Shown in pieces: positions 11,024 to 21,000 of a stretch of 35,670 nucleotides of DNA. Each line of letters opens with the position of its first letter. Position 1 is the first letter of the stretch. The stretch lies in contig LRSR01004545.1 in the NCBI GenBank assembly GCA_001579985.1, forward strand, positions 1 to 35,670, written 5' to 3'. A program made the position numbers and the translations under genes. Source of the DNA: Hypsibius dujardini (Eukaryota > Tardigrada > Eutardigrada > Parachela > Hypsibiidae). The notes below the pieces were generated by a model. That model worked only from the letters and a program-made list of their open reading frames with translations. It was not told the DNA's origin and searched no databases.

Positions 11024-11126
11024 GTGTTTCCAGCTGTCAAGCACGAGAGGGCGCCACGTTCATTTCCATATTGGCGCCTTTCATCAACTTCGTCACCAAC
11101 CCCTGCGATGTGTCATCTAACCACGT
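11024..11126 (+). pseudogene. Duplicated 5' fragment of the nuclear-receptor LBD exon
   Basis: Matches 1847-1961, including the splice acceptor tttgtgtttccag and the first ~95 bp of the receptor exon (gcacgagagggcgccacgtt...). The rest of the ligand-binding domain is absent; the sequence jumps at about 11126 to a copy of 4545 onward. It is a relic of the tandem duplication. The intact acceptor could be used to build a 5' UTR exon for the downstream KLHL20 paralog (speculative). Confidence 0.8.
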
Positions 11127-11459
11127 CTTGCTGCTCATAATAAAAAGAGCTGACGGAGGGTCTACTACTGCACCTACAGCCCTTTCATATGAGCTACCTT
11201 TTGTTTCAGGGTGCGTCACTCCACTCATGTCATGTCTTGTTACTGTGCCCCGCCTGCTTGTTCCAACTACTTTAGGTTGCTAAAAAAGACCCTATGTGTT
11301 ATTAATTGTTTTGTTTCTCTGTTTGACAAACGGCAGAGAGGATCGTCCCACATCTCCATCGTGTCCCATTCCACCGTGCCTTTCCTTCACAAGCCATCTC
11401 GGTTGTCGCGGTTGCTGTGGGGTTTTCGCTTTCCCGGACGCCACTCATTTCGTCGTAAA

Positions 11460-11735
11460 ATGGCAGGCAGTATCAAACGTTTCCCGGACGTTTCCGCCTC
11501 AGAATTTTCGTCCGCTTCCGGTAAGACGTTGTACGTTTCCGATAAGCATCATCAGGACATTCTCGCTTTGTTGTGCGAACTCAGACGCAACAACGAACTC
11601 TGTGATGTTACTATCCTTGTCGGAGAACGCCAAATTATCGCTCATCGAGCTGTACTGGCTGCCTGCAGGTACTGTCAGCTTATCCGTCTGTCCGTTTGTC
11701 TGTCTGTCTGTCTGTCTGTTTGTTTGTTTGTTTGT

Positions 11736-11774
<39 letters not shown>

Positions 11775-12955
11775 ATCAACAGAACGTTTATTTTTAAATG
11801 TGCGTCTCTCTATGGTTCATTATATATTTGTCTCTGGGTTTACTGATTTGACTACCTGCCAACTTGTTTTCAGGCTCTGGCATTTTCTATCTCAGTTTGT
11901 AATTTTTTCGTCTCTTATGCTTCAATTTGTTCTTTTCAGTCCATACTTTCGAGCCATGTTTACTGGAGCCCTCGACGAAAGCCGCCAGACGGACGTAACT
12001 CTTCACGACATCGATGAAACTGCCGTGCAAGACTTGGTGGACTTCGCATACACCGGAAAGATCAGCATTGAAGAGCGAAACGTTCAGACACTTTTACCGG
12101 CCGCCTGTCTCCTCCAAATACAAGAAATTCAGGACAACTGCTGCGATTTTCTGAAGAAACAGCTGGATCCGTCGAATTGTTTGGGAATTCGGTCATTTGC
12201 GGATGCATATAGCTGTCGTGATTTATTGAAGGCGGCTAACCGGTTCGCCCACCAGAATTTCACGGATGTGGTGGTGAGCGAGGAGTTTCTGTTGTTGCCG
12301 GTTGCCCAACTGGTGGATTTGATTCAGAGCGATGAGTTGAATGTGCGAAACGAAGAACAAGTTTATCAGGTAAGAGATTGTGCTAAAATATTTTTCAAAC
12401 GAGTCAGACAGACAACTATACTTGAGAAAGTGTTTAAATGGAACCCCGATAAATAGACCAGAAGGAGCTTGAGCTATTAAAGACAGATTTGGAGATGGGT
12501 AACCTGACCAATGAACGCGTAGGTGGACAACCGATAACCCAGCTTCAATGCATATTCTTCTTGGTTTCCAGGCTGCGGTCAGTTGGTTGAGGCACGATGT
12601 ACGGGAGCGACGTGCCCATGTCGCTGTCGTCCTCGAGAATATTCGTCTCTGCCTCGTGGCGTCGAAATTTCTGGTCAACACAGTCGATCATGAACCACTG
12701 GTCAAGTCTGACAAACGATGCCGAGAGATTGTCGACGAAGCCAAAAACTACCAAATTTTGCTCCCGGCCGAGCGGTCAGAGATGCAGGGACCTCGTACCA
12801 GACCTAGAAAGCCGATGTTGGCCAAACCCAAGGAACCGCAGCCCAAGGTACCGCAGCCCAAGGTACCGCAGCCCAAGGTACCGCAGACCAGGGTACCGCA
12901 GTACTGGTCGCAGTCCTCCCGACACTGCGACTGCTCGTACTGCGATAGCGACTGA
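11460..12955 (+). CDS. KLHL20-derived BTB-BACK protein without kelch propeller
   Basis: Young partial duplicate of the KLHL20 gene at 5129. Three exons: 11460-11668, 11940-12369 and 12572-12955, in frame, 340 residues. BTB ([32 protein letters not shown]) and BACK ([20 protein letters not shown]) are kept. After GPRTRPRKP the parent continues into the kelch repeats, whereas this copy runs into a new tail: four K(V/E)PQP-like pentapeptides encoded by a 15-bp repeat, then a short Ser/Cys/Asp-rich end. The second exon differs from the parent by about one residue (E to D) despite several silent changes, suggesting constraint on the BTB; the BACK exon has about seven replacements. Without a propeller it could pair with KLHL20 or CUL3 but not bind substrates the same way (inference). 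The 5' UTR acceptor of the parent (gacag) is gacaa here, so its transcript start must differ. A transcribed pseudogene is the alternative. Confidence 0.82.
11689..11775 (+). repeat. TCTG/TTTG/CCTG tetranucleotide array in intron 1 of the duplicate
   Basis: Begins 20 bp after the donor, at the same place as the array at 5396 in the parent, but shorter and without the 12-bp unit. The tract was therefore present before duplication and has diverged in length. Confidence 0.92.
12826..12901 (+). repeat. 15-bp coding minisatellite at the kelch-deletion junction
   Basis: Units of cccaaggtaccgcag, four or five copies with variation at the ends, translated as repeated Lys-Val-Pro-Gln-Pro. The parent gene has a single related cccagggtaccg near its stop codon (about 8336-8347), just where the duplicate resumes homology, so the array appears to have expanded from the deletion breakpoint. 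Confidence 0.88.
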
Positions 12956-13444
12956 TCAGTCAAATCTTCAAACCGACGCCTGAATTTGGGGCAATGTGTA
13001 GTGTTTCTGGCTTTTCGGTTTTAGTCTTGATACATCGGTCGATTAGCTTGTTTTATCACCACTGCATCGGAGGTTGTATAGTTTTTCAACCTTGGAATTT
13101 CGATGTTTTTTATCCTTTCAATTAATGATGTCTGCCCCACGCTACTACCCGGTCGCGTGGAAAATGTTTTCGTTGGAATATACTCAGAGAAAGAGGAGTG
13201 CTGCTGTCTTTCTCCGGGCTTTCCTTGATCAGTTGGTCTTCGATCAATCACGACGGGGCCTTTCGTTAGGTCACGCACAACTGATTGCATTGATTTTAAT
13301 TTCTGTACTGGCTACCATGGACATACACGTGAGCCACAACATATTCTTAAAATTGAATCATTCGTGCGCTGTAAGTATTAACAGCGGTTTCTAACACCAA
13401 GAGGCGGTAGAGATGAATTAACGACTAAAATGTGTTGCCAATTG
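12956..13444 (+). other. 3' flank of the KLHL20-like duplicate
   Basis: Copy of 8366-8860 with scattered substitutions and small indels that are not multiples of three. Probable 3' UTR; no independent coding signal. It runs into the convergent cysteine-rich gene copy B. Confidence 0.6.
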
Positions 13445-13889
13445 TCAGCAACGAGAGGTTACTTCCTGACTACCTTCATAGAAATAGGCGCCGCAGCAAT
13501 TAGACACACATTTGGCCGAGGGGATTTTCGGACACGTCGGCGTAGCCACGCAAGGACTCATGATGTTGGCACACTGGCAGTTTTGTGAGGTGAAGCATTT
13601 CCCAGATACTTCTTGTTGTCCCATGAACCAGCGTCGGTGACCGGCAACGGCGACACACCTTGCGTGTCGAAACTGCGGACATCCAGACTGCTTATGGTCG
13701 GCTCTCACTCCCGCGCAAACGCTTTTCTTATCGGCTACTGAAACGGATAAATAAATATTAAATACACAGAGCATAATATGCCATTTTATATTAAACAAAG
13801 ATTGGGATGTAGAAGTAAGAAGATCATTCACTAGTAACTGATGCTAAGCAGATCACCGTGAGCACGAGAATTGTGATATATGAAGACAT
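13445..13889 (-). CDS. Secreted cysteine-rich protein gene, copy B (donor site altered)
   Basis: Two exons on the minus strand, about 13889-13839 and 13737-13445. Exon 1 opens with ATG and a signal-peptide-like MSSYITILVLTVICLAS. Exon 2 encodes a domain of about 95 residues with around 13 cysteines (KSVCAG, SGCPQFRHARC, SGKCFTSQNCQC, MSPC, TPTC, AKCVSNCCG, final TSRC). In copy A exon 1 ends TCAG|gttacc. Here one G is missing (TCA|gttact), so simple splicing to the same acceptor would put TAG in frame. A different donor, acceptor or a second locus is needed for a functional product. It overlaps, convergently, the 3' flank of the KLHL20-like duplicate. Family not recognised; the disulfide-rich secreted character is what the sequence shows. 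Confidence 0.55.
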
Positions 13890-15604
13890 CCTTTTGGGTG
13901 AGTCAAGTAAGGTACAGAGCCTGAGGTGTAGCCTGAGTCTAGCGTGATCACTATAAAGTATCAATTACTGCTCTAGAAGATGGAGGAGAAACAACCAGGC
14001 AATCTCCAAATAATATCGAAATACGAGAAGTAAAATAAGAGTAGTGATATACAGAATCTTTCGAATTTTGAGCATTAAAATTATTTTTAACAGACGAGCA
14101 TAGTCCGTGTATTCGTTTCACAATGTCGAATTCGTTTAATCAGGCTTCGCACGACTCAATGAAGTTCCGCCTTTGGTTTAATTCTTAGAACCGTGTAGTT
14201 CGAACAGCATACGCACTGCATTTCCAAGTAATTTCTAGCTTTTCTATGTCTTGAACTGGCTGACATTAAACGAAGAAGTTAAAACTTCTTTTTTTCAATC
14301 AGTCCGGTACTGTATTTTCGCGATAGACAGGGACAGTCGTAGTGGAGTGGAACGTGTGCTCGGCTGTGTGCACCGTACACACAGCACAAGCGCCGCGTGG
14401 CCGATTAAACGTTCCACAGCTCGTACGCTGTCCCTGTCTAACGCGAAAATACAGTATTTAATCTTTACCGAGGACCATGTTGATGGTGTGTGCTTTCGTA
14501 GCCGACTTTCCGATTCGTGTATGATTTCTACTGCACACGTGACTACAATTTTGAGTGGCAGAGTTCGAGCCATCAGGGTGGTCGGGGTTTGAGCCACTCT
14601 TGGCTAGAGCTTGCCACTGCTTTCTCCTGAATTTTTGATTTAATGCTCGGCCCAGCAGAAAAATAAGATTCAGCAATTTGCTCTAAATTCCGCCAAAATA
14701 AACAAATTCAATCAATCGATCAATCGATCAATAGAATAAAGGCTGTTTGGTCGGCTGTGGTCAAGAGCGAGTGCGCGCGGTGACTCAATTCGGCTGGAAC
14801 TTGGACCACCCTTTTTGGCATAAAGTCTGCCACCCAAATTGTGGCCATGTGTGTACTACTACTAGCACAATACGAAGTAGCTAGTACGAAGCTCAAACGA
14901 ACAATTCCAAAGCGCAAGCGCAAAGCATCCATGTCTCTTATTTTAAATTGTTTTAAAAATGCAATTCACCTTACCTTTCATTTTTGTGAGATTACCAGTA
15001 CTTCATGCGCACAAGACAATGCCACTGAGGAGGACGTACTGCTGATCTAGACGACTGTGCAGTCCCGCATGGGTAATTTGACCCGATGATCATTACACTT
15101 CTTCCTTGAACGGCAACGATCGTTCAAGTATCGACTCATAGACTGAACGCCAAAACGCAGTAACATGTCTGACCATCCGCCATACCTATCGTCCTCCACT
15201 TTCGGGACGGTCTGCTTCTCAATCTGGGAGGTTCTTAACCTCAAACACAGATCTATCAGAGTCTGTTCCGTATGACACGCCATTTCTCTTTCCGTGGCTT
15301 CTTATGATCGACCGTTAATTAATCCACTAATGCCTGGGAATGAAGAGATAAGATTGGTTCGCGTGAGCAGGAAAGATGACTCTATGGAACTCCGCGTGAG
15401 GACGTGAGGCCCGTCGATAAGGTGCCGGTCAAGTCTGACTGTCATGTGTACCCGTGAATGTTATCTCACATCGTCCCACTGGCAGCTGGCCCACCTGTCA
15501 GCATTTGTAGACAACCTTGCCCGGGTAAATAGCACACAAACGCGTTCTCTGCTGCAGTGGATTTCGGGTTTTCATTAACCATTTTTTTGCCTCAAAATCG
15601 AATC
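13890..15604. other. Intergenic region upstream of the cathepsin-like gene
   Basis: Homology to the first duplicated unit ends at about 13968. Beyond it I see a 145-bp MITE (14310-14454) and a short ATCA repeat near 14710-14730, but no reading frame resembling a protein. The last ~100 bp should hold the promoter of the plus-strand gene starting at 15605; a weak AT-rich TAAATAG at about 15525 is the only TATA-like candidate. Confidence 0.55.
14310..14454 (+). mobile_element. 145-bp MITE, copy 1
   Basis: Inverted ends CTGTATTTTCGCG...CGCGAAAATACAG, extended by gacagggacag on each side, with TA on both flanks (14308-14309 and 14455-14456). The same element, of identical length, occurs in opposite orientation at 19558-19702. 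No coding capacity. Confidence 0.9.
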
Positions 15605-16349
15605 ATGAAGTTAGCCATCATTACGATTGCGGTTCTCGTCGGGTTGGTGGCCGCTCGAACCCGTTTTTCTCCTAACACTGAACTGGATGAGGATTGGACT
15701 GCTTGGAAGGCAAAACATGGTACGAACTTTGTTGGCCCACTGCTGTGACGCATGTTCAACAGTATTTTAAACAGGAAAAACGTACACCGACAAGGAAGAG
15801 TTCGACCGACGCCTGATCTTCGAGAGCAACCTCAAGAAAATTCAACACCACAATCTGGCTCACAGTTTGGGCGAAACGACCTTCACACTCGGAGCGAATC
15901 AGTTCGCCGACTTGGTAGGAGCAAGTTCGGAATGAAATTAACTACATGCATCTGTACATTTTTAAGTCGTTCGTCACTATTAAAAGCTGTGCTGATACGG
16001 TCCTCAATATGTGTGGATAAGTCAACTAACAGAAGGATGAAAATTATTTCAGACCGCGGAGGAGTTCGCTGAATTAATGGTATCCGGTGGGACGTCCAAG
16101 CACCGTCACCACCACCATGGCCGTCACCCACACCCTCCCCATCACCACCATCATCATCACCATCATCACCATCATAACAAGACAACCACCACAGATCGCG
16201 CATGTATGACTGGTCTCAATACAAACGTAGAACTCCCAGCCTCGGTCGATTGGCGAACGGAGGGTTACGTCACGCCAGTTAGAAGCAGTAGCAGCTGCCT
16301 TGATCCGAGATTTTACGGCATTACTGGTATTATATTGCTTGCTGGATTC

Positions 16350-16384
<35 letters not shown>

Positions 16385-17406
16385 GCCTGCCTGCCTGCCT
16401 GTCTGTCTGCCTGTCTGTAAGTCTGTCTGCCTGACTACCTGCTTGCCTGTCTGCCTGTCTGTCTGCCTGCCTGCCTGTCGGGCACTTTACAGATGCTTCT
16501 AATTTGGTGTTCCTTGTTCTTCTCCAGGCGCGCTAGAAGGGCAATGGTTCCGGAAAACTGGACAGCTCAACGCGCTGAGTGAGCAAAATCTCAACGACTG
16601 CGTTCAGGGAGGTAAGGATAACTGTCTTACTGTGCTATAGTACTGTTTTTCACACAAAAATATTTGAGATTATCAAATTCATAAGCATATTAAATATTTT
16701 AATATTTTAGCGTTAAAAAAATATTGTATACTTGTTGTGTTATTTGCAATGGCTGCACTTTGCAAGGACAGTACGAGTACTAGTACATCTGGTGATTGGT
16801 CTGCAAAAAAATTACCGTTCACTTATTTTGCAGGAAATACCGGTTGTGGTCCGGTAATTTGGACATACGATCAGATATATGGATATATCCGGGATACGGG
16901 AATAGAAACGCTTGCCGACTATCCTGATCACATCAGTCAGAGCGCCGACACTTGCCAGTATAATCCGGTACGACCGTCCAATATATTTATTATTTTGAAA
17001 GAAAAGGTCCAAGCGTTTTTGATTTGTAATTTTAATGCCCTGGCAGGCAAAGCGTGCTGCGCGAGTCAGTGGATTCGACTACGTGTCTCCGGCCAAGGAC
17101 GAGAAAGTTCTTCAAACTTACATCGCCACGACTGGACCGGTCAGCATTGAGTTTGATGCATCGCAAGACTCCTTCCAGTTTTACACCGGCGGAGTTTATG
17201 ACGAGCCCAAGTGTTCGTCCACCAATGCCGATTATGCGGCCCTCATCGTCGGCTATGGCACAGACGCAACAGGCGGTGATTATTGGATTGTCAAGATGAA
17301 TTGGGGAACCTCATGGGGGATTTCCGGTTACATTTGGATGGCACGGAATAAGGACAATCAGTGTGGCATTGCAAACGTGGCAACATACCCTTTCTTTTCT
17401 TGCTAG
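15605..17406 (+). CDS. Cathepsin L-like pseudoprotease with poly-His linker
   Basis: Papain-family (C1A) fold, secreted or lysosomal by its leader, but predicted inactive. Six exons: 15605-15719, 15775-15914, 16053-16326, 16528-16611, 16834-16967, 17047-17406. All phases agree, giving 368 residues. Signal peptide 1-17 (MKLAIITIAVLVGLVAA); I29 inhibitor propeptide about 25-92 (ANQFADLTAEEFAEL). A linker at about 102-126 has about 20 histidines, including twelve in a row. The mature domain starts near LPASVDWRTEG (146). Aligned to cathepsin L, the oxyanion Gln19 is Ser164, nucleophile Cys25 is Pro170, the following Trp is Arg171, His159 is Tyr312 and Asn175 is Met333. Structural features persist: Cys167 (=Cys22), ALEGQ, LSEQNLNDC, GPVSIEFDA, VGYG, YWIVK-NWG--WG-SGYIWM, CGIAN. 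Intact frame, splice sites and family length argue against a decayed pseudogene. Comparable dead homologs are silicatein-like and TINAG-like proteins. Substrate or ligand is unknown; the His run could bind metal (inference). Confidence 0.88.
16351..16480 (+). repeat. TCTG/CCTG array in intron 3 of the cathepsin-like gene
   Basis: Tetranucleotide repeat starting about 25 bp after the donor at 16327. The open frame through it is chance. Confidence 0.92.
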
Positions 17407-18026
17407 AGGCACGTTTTGGTGATCGCTAATAATTGTCCATTCTAGTCATTGCTTTCTTGTGCCTACGCTTGAATAAGCTGCACTTGCCAATATCCAGAAT
17501 TCCCTTGTTCACTGAATGACAACTGCACAACGATATGTCACTGGTCATTCAGTGGTTCTCAGTCTGTCTCCTGGTCTATCCTCCCGCCGTCTCTCTGTTG
17601 GTTCGCCTAGAAAGACCATTTTCCAAAGGTCTGGTCTTTCTGGGTTCAGGGTCCAGATGGCCTAGTGAATGGACCCATTCAAATGCTGATCACCGGCACA
17701 ACCACGTATGAGGTCATTTTTCGTCCATTTGAAATTGAAAAATTCCCCAGAAAAGATCTGTTTATGGACTAATTAACACCGACTGATCGCGACTTACATA
17801 CTGTACATTGATCTCTGGAGATAAGACAGAAAAATTCGAAAAGAAGAGATTGCAACTGCGTTGTCTGAACTGCTTTCGCGTACTAATACCGACAAAAAAT
17901 GAGAAAAATTTGAGAAGTAAATTAATGGAAGTATTGCACTCAAAGTAGGAGCTTTCCTTTCAGAGGGAAGAAGGAATTTCAGACAGAAGAATGATTCGTA
18001 AGGCCACGTAATATGGACACGAAAAC
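17407..18026. other. Convergent intergenic spacer between the cathepsin-like and DAXX genes
   Basis: Should hold both 3' UTRs. Two short inverted repeats are visible: CACTGAATGAC (about 17510) with GTCATTCAGTG (about 17543), and AGAAAGACCA with TGGTCTTTCT (about 17610-17643). They could be hairpins or remnants of a small mobile element. No canonical AATAAA was identified for either gene. Confidence 0.5.
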
Positions 18027-21000
18027 CTACAACATCATATGATCTATCAAGTCATCCGCGTTGAACTCCGAGTCGCTGCTGTTGTCGATGTCCATTCCAT
18101 TGTTCTCATCGATGCTGACTTTGGCCTGATGATCTGCAAGATCGGCCACTGTCGTTGACGAAGCTGCAAAATACAGTTTAAGTTTAAAGGAATACCTCGT
18201 ACTCTTGAGTTTTTTGTCCCGTCTGTGAAACCCAAATAAAGCTGAAAAGTACAATTTACCTGCACCCTTCACCGAAACATCACCACCGGCCGGGTCCCCG
18301 GTACCAAAGGAGTCCCCGGGACCAAGGGAGTCCCCGGAACCAAGGGAGTCCCCAGGACCAAGGGAGTCCTCGGGACCAAGGTTTACAGATGCCTGCCTGC
18401 TGGAGCTAGCAAAGTCTTCCCCAACTCCTTCCTCTGCATCGTCGTCACCTTCTTCTTCGTCCACATACTCGTCATCTGAATAGGACGGCTCGACCACATC
18501 GTTGTCATGAGCATCCCTTTCCACCTGTTCTCCCGCGTCCCGTTTCTCCTGCTCGAACTGCCCCGCAAAGTCCCGCACCTTTTCGTCCAGCAGTTTGCCC
18601 CCAAACTGCTTGAACCTCGCTGTCAGTTCCGGATCGTTGGGCAAGGTCGGATTCCGCTCACCATTATCCGTGTACTTGGGCACGACCTGGCGGTTGAAGA
18701 CGATGGCGCGCCAACGACTGATGGCTGTCTGGAGCGCCTCGAACACCCCCTTCCCGTCAATGATACGGTTAGTCTTATGGTGGCGCAGGACAGCGTCCAC
18801 CGCGCCGTTCTGCTCCTTCTTGGCGAGCGCTGCAATAATGGCTGAGACCTTCTTCGGAGTGAGATCCTTGAAATTGCGGGGAGGTCTCCGGGATTTGGAT
18901 TGCGCTGGAGCTGGCTTGGTGGCGCTGCTGGCAGCATCCTCGCCTTTGATGCACTCGCCCACAAGTGAGGTAAGGACGCGGTCCAAAAACTTGTGACCGC
19001 TCCCACGGAATCTGAAACGAAAGGGGAAGATACAGAAACTATCACAACAAAGACCACTGAAGCAAAAGACTGCATCACAGCATCATGAGTACGATGCTAG
19101 TAAGCTGAATAAGTTCTTTGTGCCGTGATTGAACAGGATATTTTTGCTGGATACGAAGACATTTTCCTGTTACAGATTCGGATGCTCGACCGAATCAAGG
19201 ATTGGGAGAGTAAAAATGCAATAAATATTTTAAAACCCTTTACCATATGTAAATGTTAATTCTTGTAGTCCTGCGGCAATTACAATAAGTGACAGGAAAA
19301 AGTTGAATGGAGGGTCCGAGCGATGGGAAAAAGGGGCGGGGGCAAAGGGTTAGATAAACACAATCAGTAAATCAACCAGCAAATCTGCACCGCTTGTTTT
19401 GTGGTCAATTTAAATCGTTTTAGATTGACTGGTTGATTGGTTGATTAGTTGATTGCGTTCAACATCAATCCCCTACCCCACCCCTATTGCCCATCGCTCA
19501 GACCCTCCATTTAACTTTTTTCTGTCGCTTACTGTAGCACAGTAGCACTGTACAGTACTGTATTTTCGCGTTAGACAGGGACAGCGTACGAGCTGTGGAA
19601 CGTTTAATCGGCCACACGGCGCTTGTGCTGTGTGTACGGTGCACACAGCCGAGCACACGTTCCACTTCAATGAGACTTTCCCTGTCTAACGCGAAAATAC
19701 AGTATCGATAAATCCCACATGAGTTACAAATTAAAACTATTTTCTCTACTCGCTCACTTGAATGGCTGGACGGCAAATTCGGATTCAGCATAATCTTCGT
19801 CATTGCCCAGATTGCAAAGTTTGCAAATCGCGTCCTGCAAGCGGAAGTAAAACTGTTGAATTAAATTGCGAATTAAGGTTACTGATTCCAATGTTTGACT
19901 GGAAACACTGACGTAATGATAACATTGCAAAAAAAATATCCTATAAACACCGCACCAGAACTTTCTCGCTGTCCATGGAATACTTGGCCAGTTTCTGATC
20001 CAGCTCCACGCTTTCCTCTTCAGTTTCAATCAAATACTCCTTCAGCTTTTTGATCTTTTCGTTGAGCTTGCCGTTGGCATTCCTCAGCACCTCCAGCCGT
20101 GCCTTGTCCGTGTCCGACAGCTGCGCGATAGCCGACAAAGGAATGCCGTCCTCCGTCTGAGGTTCATCCTCTTCGTCATCATCGTCGTCGACTTCAGCAG
20201 CATCAGTCGGATCGACTCCAGACTTCGGCAGCATCAGTCGGCTCGTCGGCTTCGGCAGCATCAGTCGGCTCGTCGGCTTTGGCAGCACCAGTCGGCTCGA
20301 CGTGCGGAGTTTCGCCGGAGCCAGAAGAAACCGGCTCGGTTTGTGGATCTAGACTCGCTTGCTCTTCCAAATCAGCAATCTCTGTAGATAAAAAAAAGGA
20401 CACTAGATGAATAATCCAACGGACAGAAAAACGAGTACTGTACTATAAAACATTCCACGTCTATTGTATACACTGTAAAGTGTGCATCAACAGGCAGAGA
20501 CTACGGTAAGGGACAAAGCGACATGGAAAGAGAGCATGTATCATACCTGAATCGCTGACAAGCTGCGTCTGGACATGCAGAAAGTCAGCCGCAGAATCGT
20601 CAGCTAGATCCACTTTGCTGGTCGAAGCACCACTATGATCTGATTTCTTGGCGGCATCCTTGAGGCTCTCCCCTGTGATAACAACAAATTGCAGATGAAA
20701 CTTGAGGTACTGATTGAGGCAAAAACGTCGTGCCGTGAATAGATCAGCAATCAGTCAATCAAACAACTTTAACATGAATAAACAGAAACTAACGCATGAA
20801 TAGCGAATGACCAATTGATCAATAAAAAAATACCGCATCTGTATCATCCCAATCAAGCTGTGAATCAGCACTACCAACCAAACTAATCAAGAATCGGCAC
20901 TAACAAATCAATCAATCAATCAATCGAGATTATTGACCGGTCTATCTATCTACGCCAAAACAACAACAAATCCACTATGGAGTATATCATTAAACCGATT

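Larger units (their letters stand above)
10559..11459. other. Spacer containing the upstream junction of the tandem duplication
   Basis: The sequence up to about 10615 matches 13916-13968 (end of the duplicated unit). About 10616-10955 is unique and holds a (CAGA)n tract. From about 10956 onward it matches blocks 1553-1622, 1847-1961, 4545-4652 and 4896-5128 in order, with the intervening pieces deleted. No gene is seen before the KLHL20-like ATG at 11460. Confidence 0.7.

Noticed and set aside
16327-16527. Possibility that the catalytic Cys exon of the protease is hidden in this intron
   Set aside because: All of it was read for a CGSCW-like coding pattern; only TCTG/CCTG repeats and short unique ends are present, and the junction already gives a full-length alignment without gap.
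18164-18259. In-frame continuation of the DAXX-like exon through 96 nt as protein
   Set aside because: It has a good donor (gtaaattg) and acceptor (ttttgcag), and both flanks join in phase; treated as an intron, although retention would keep the frame.
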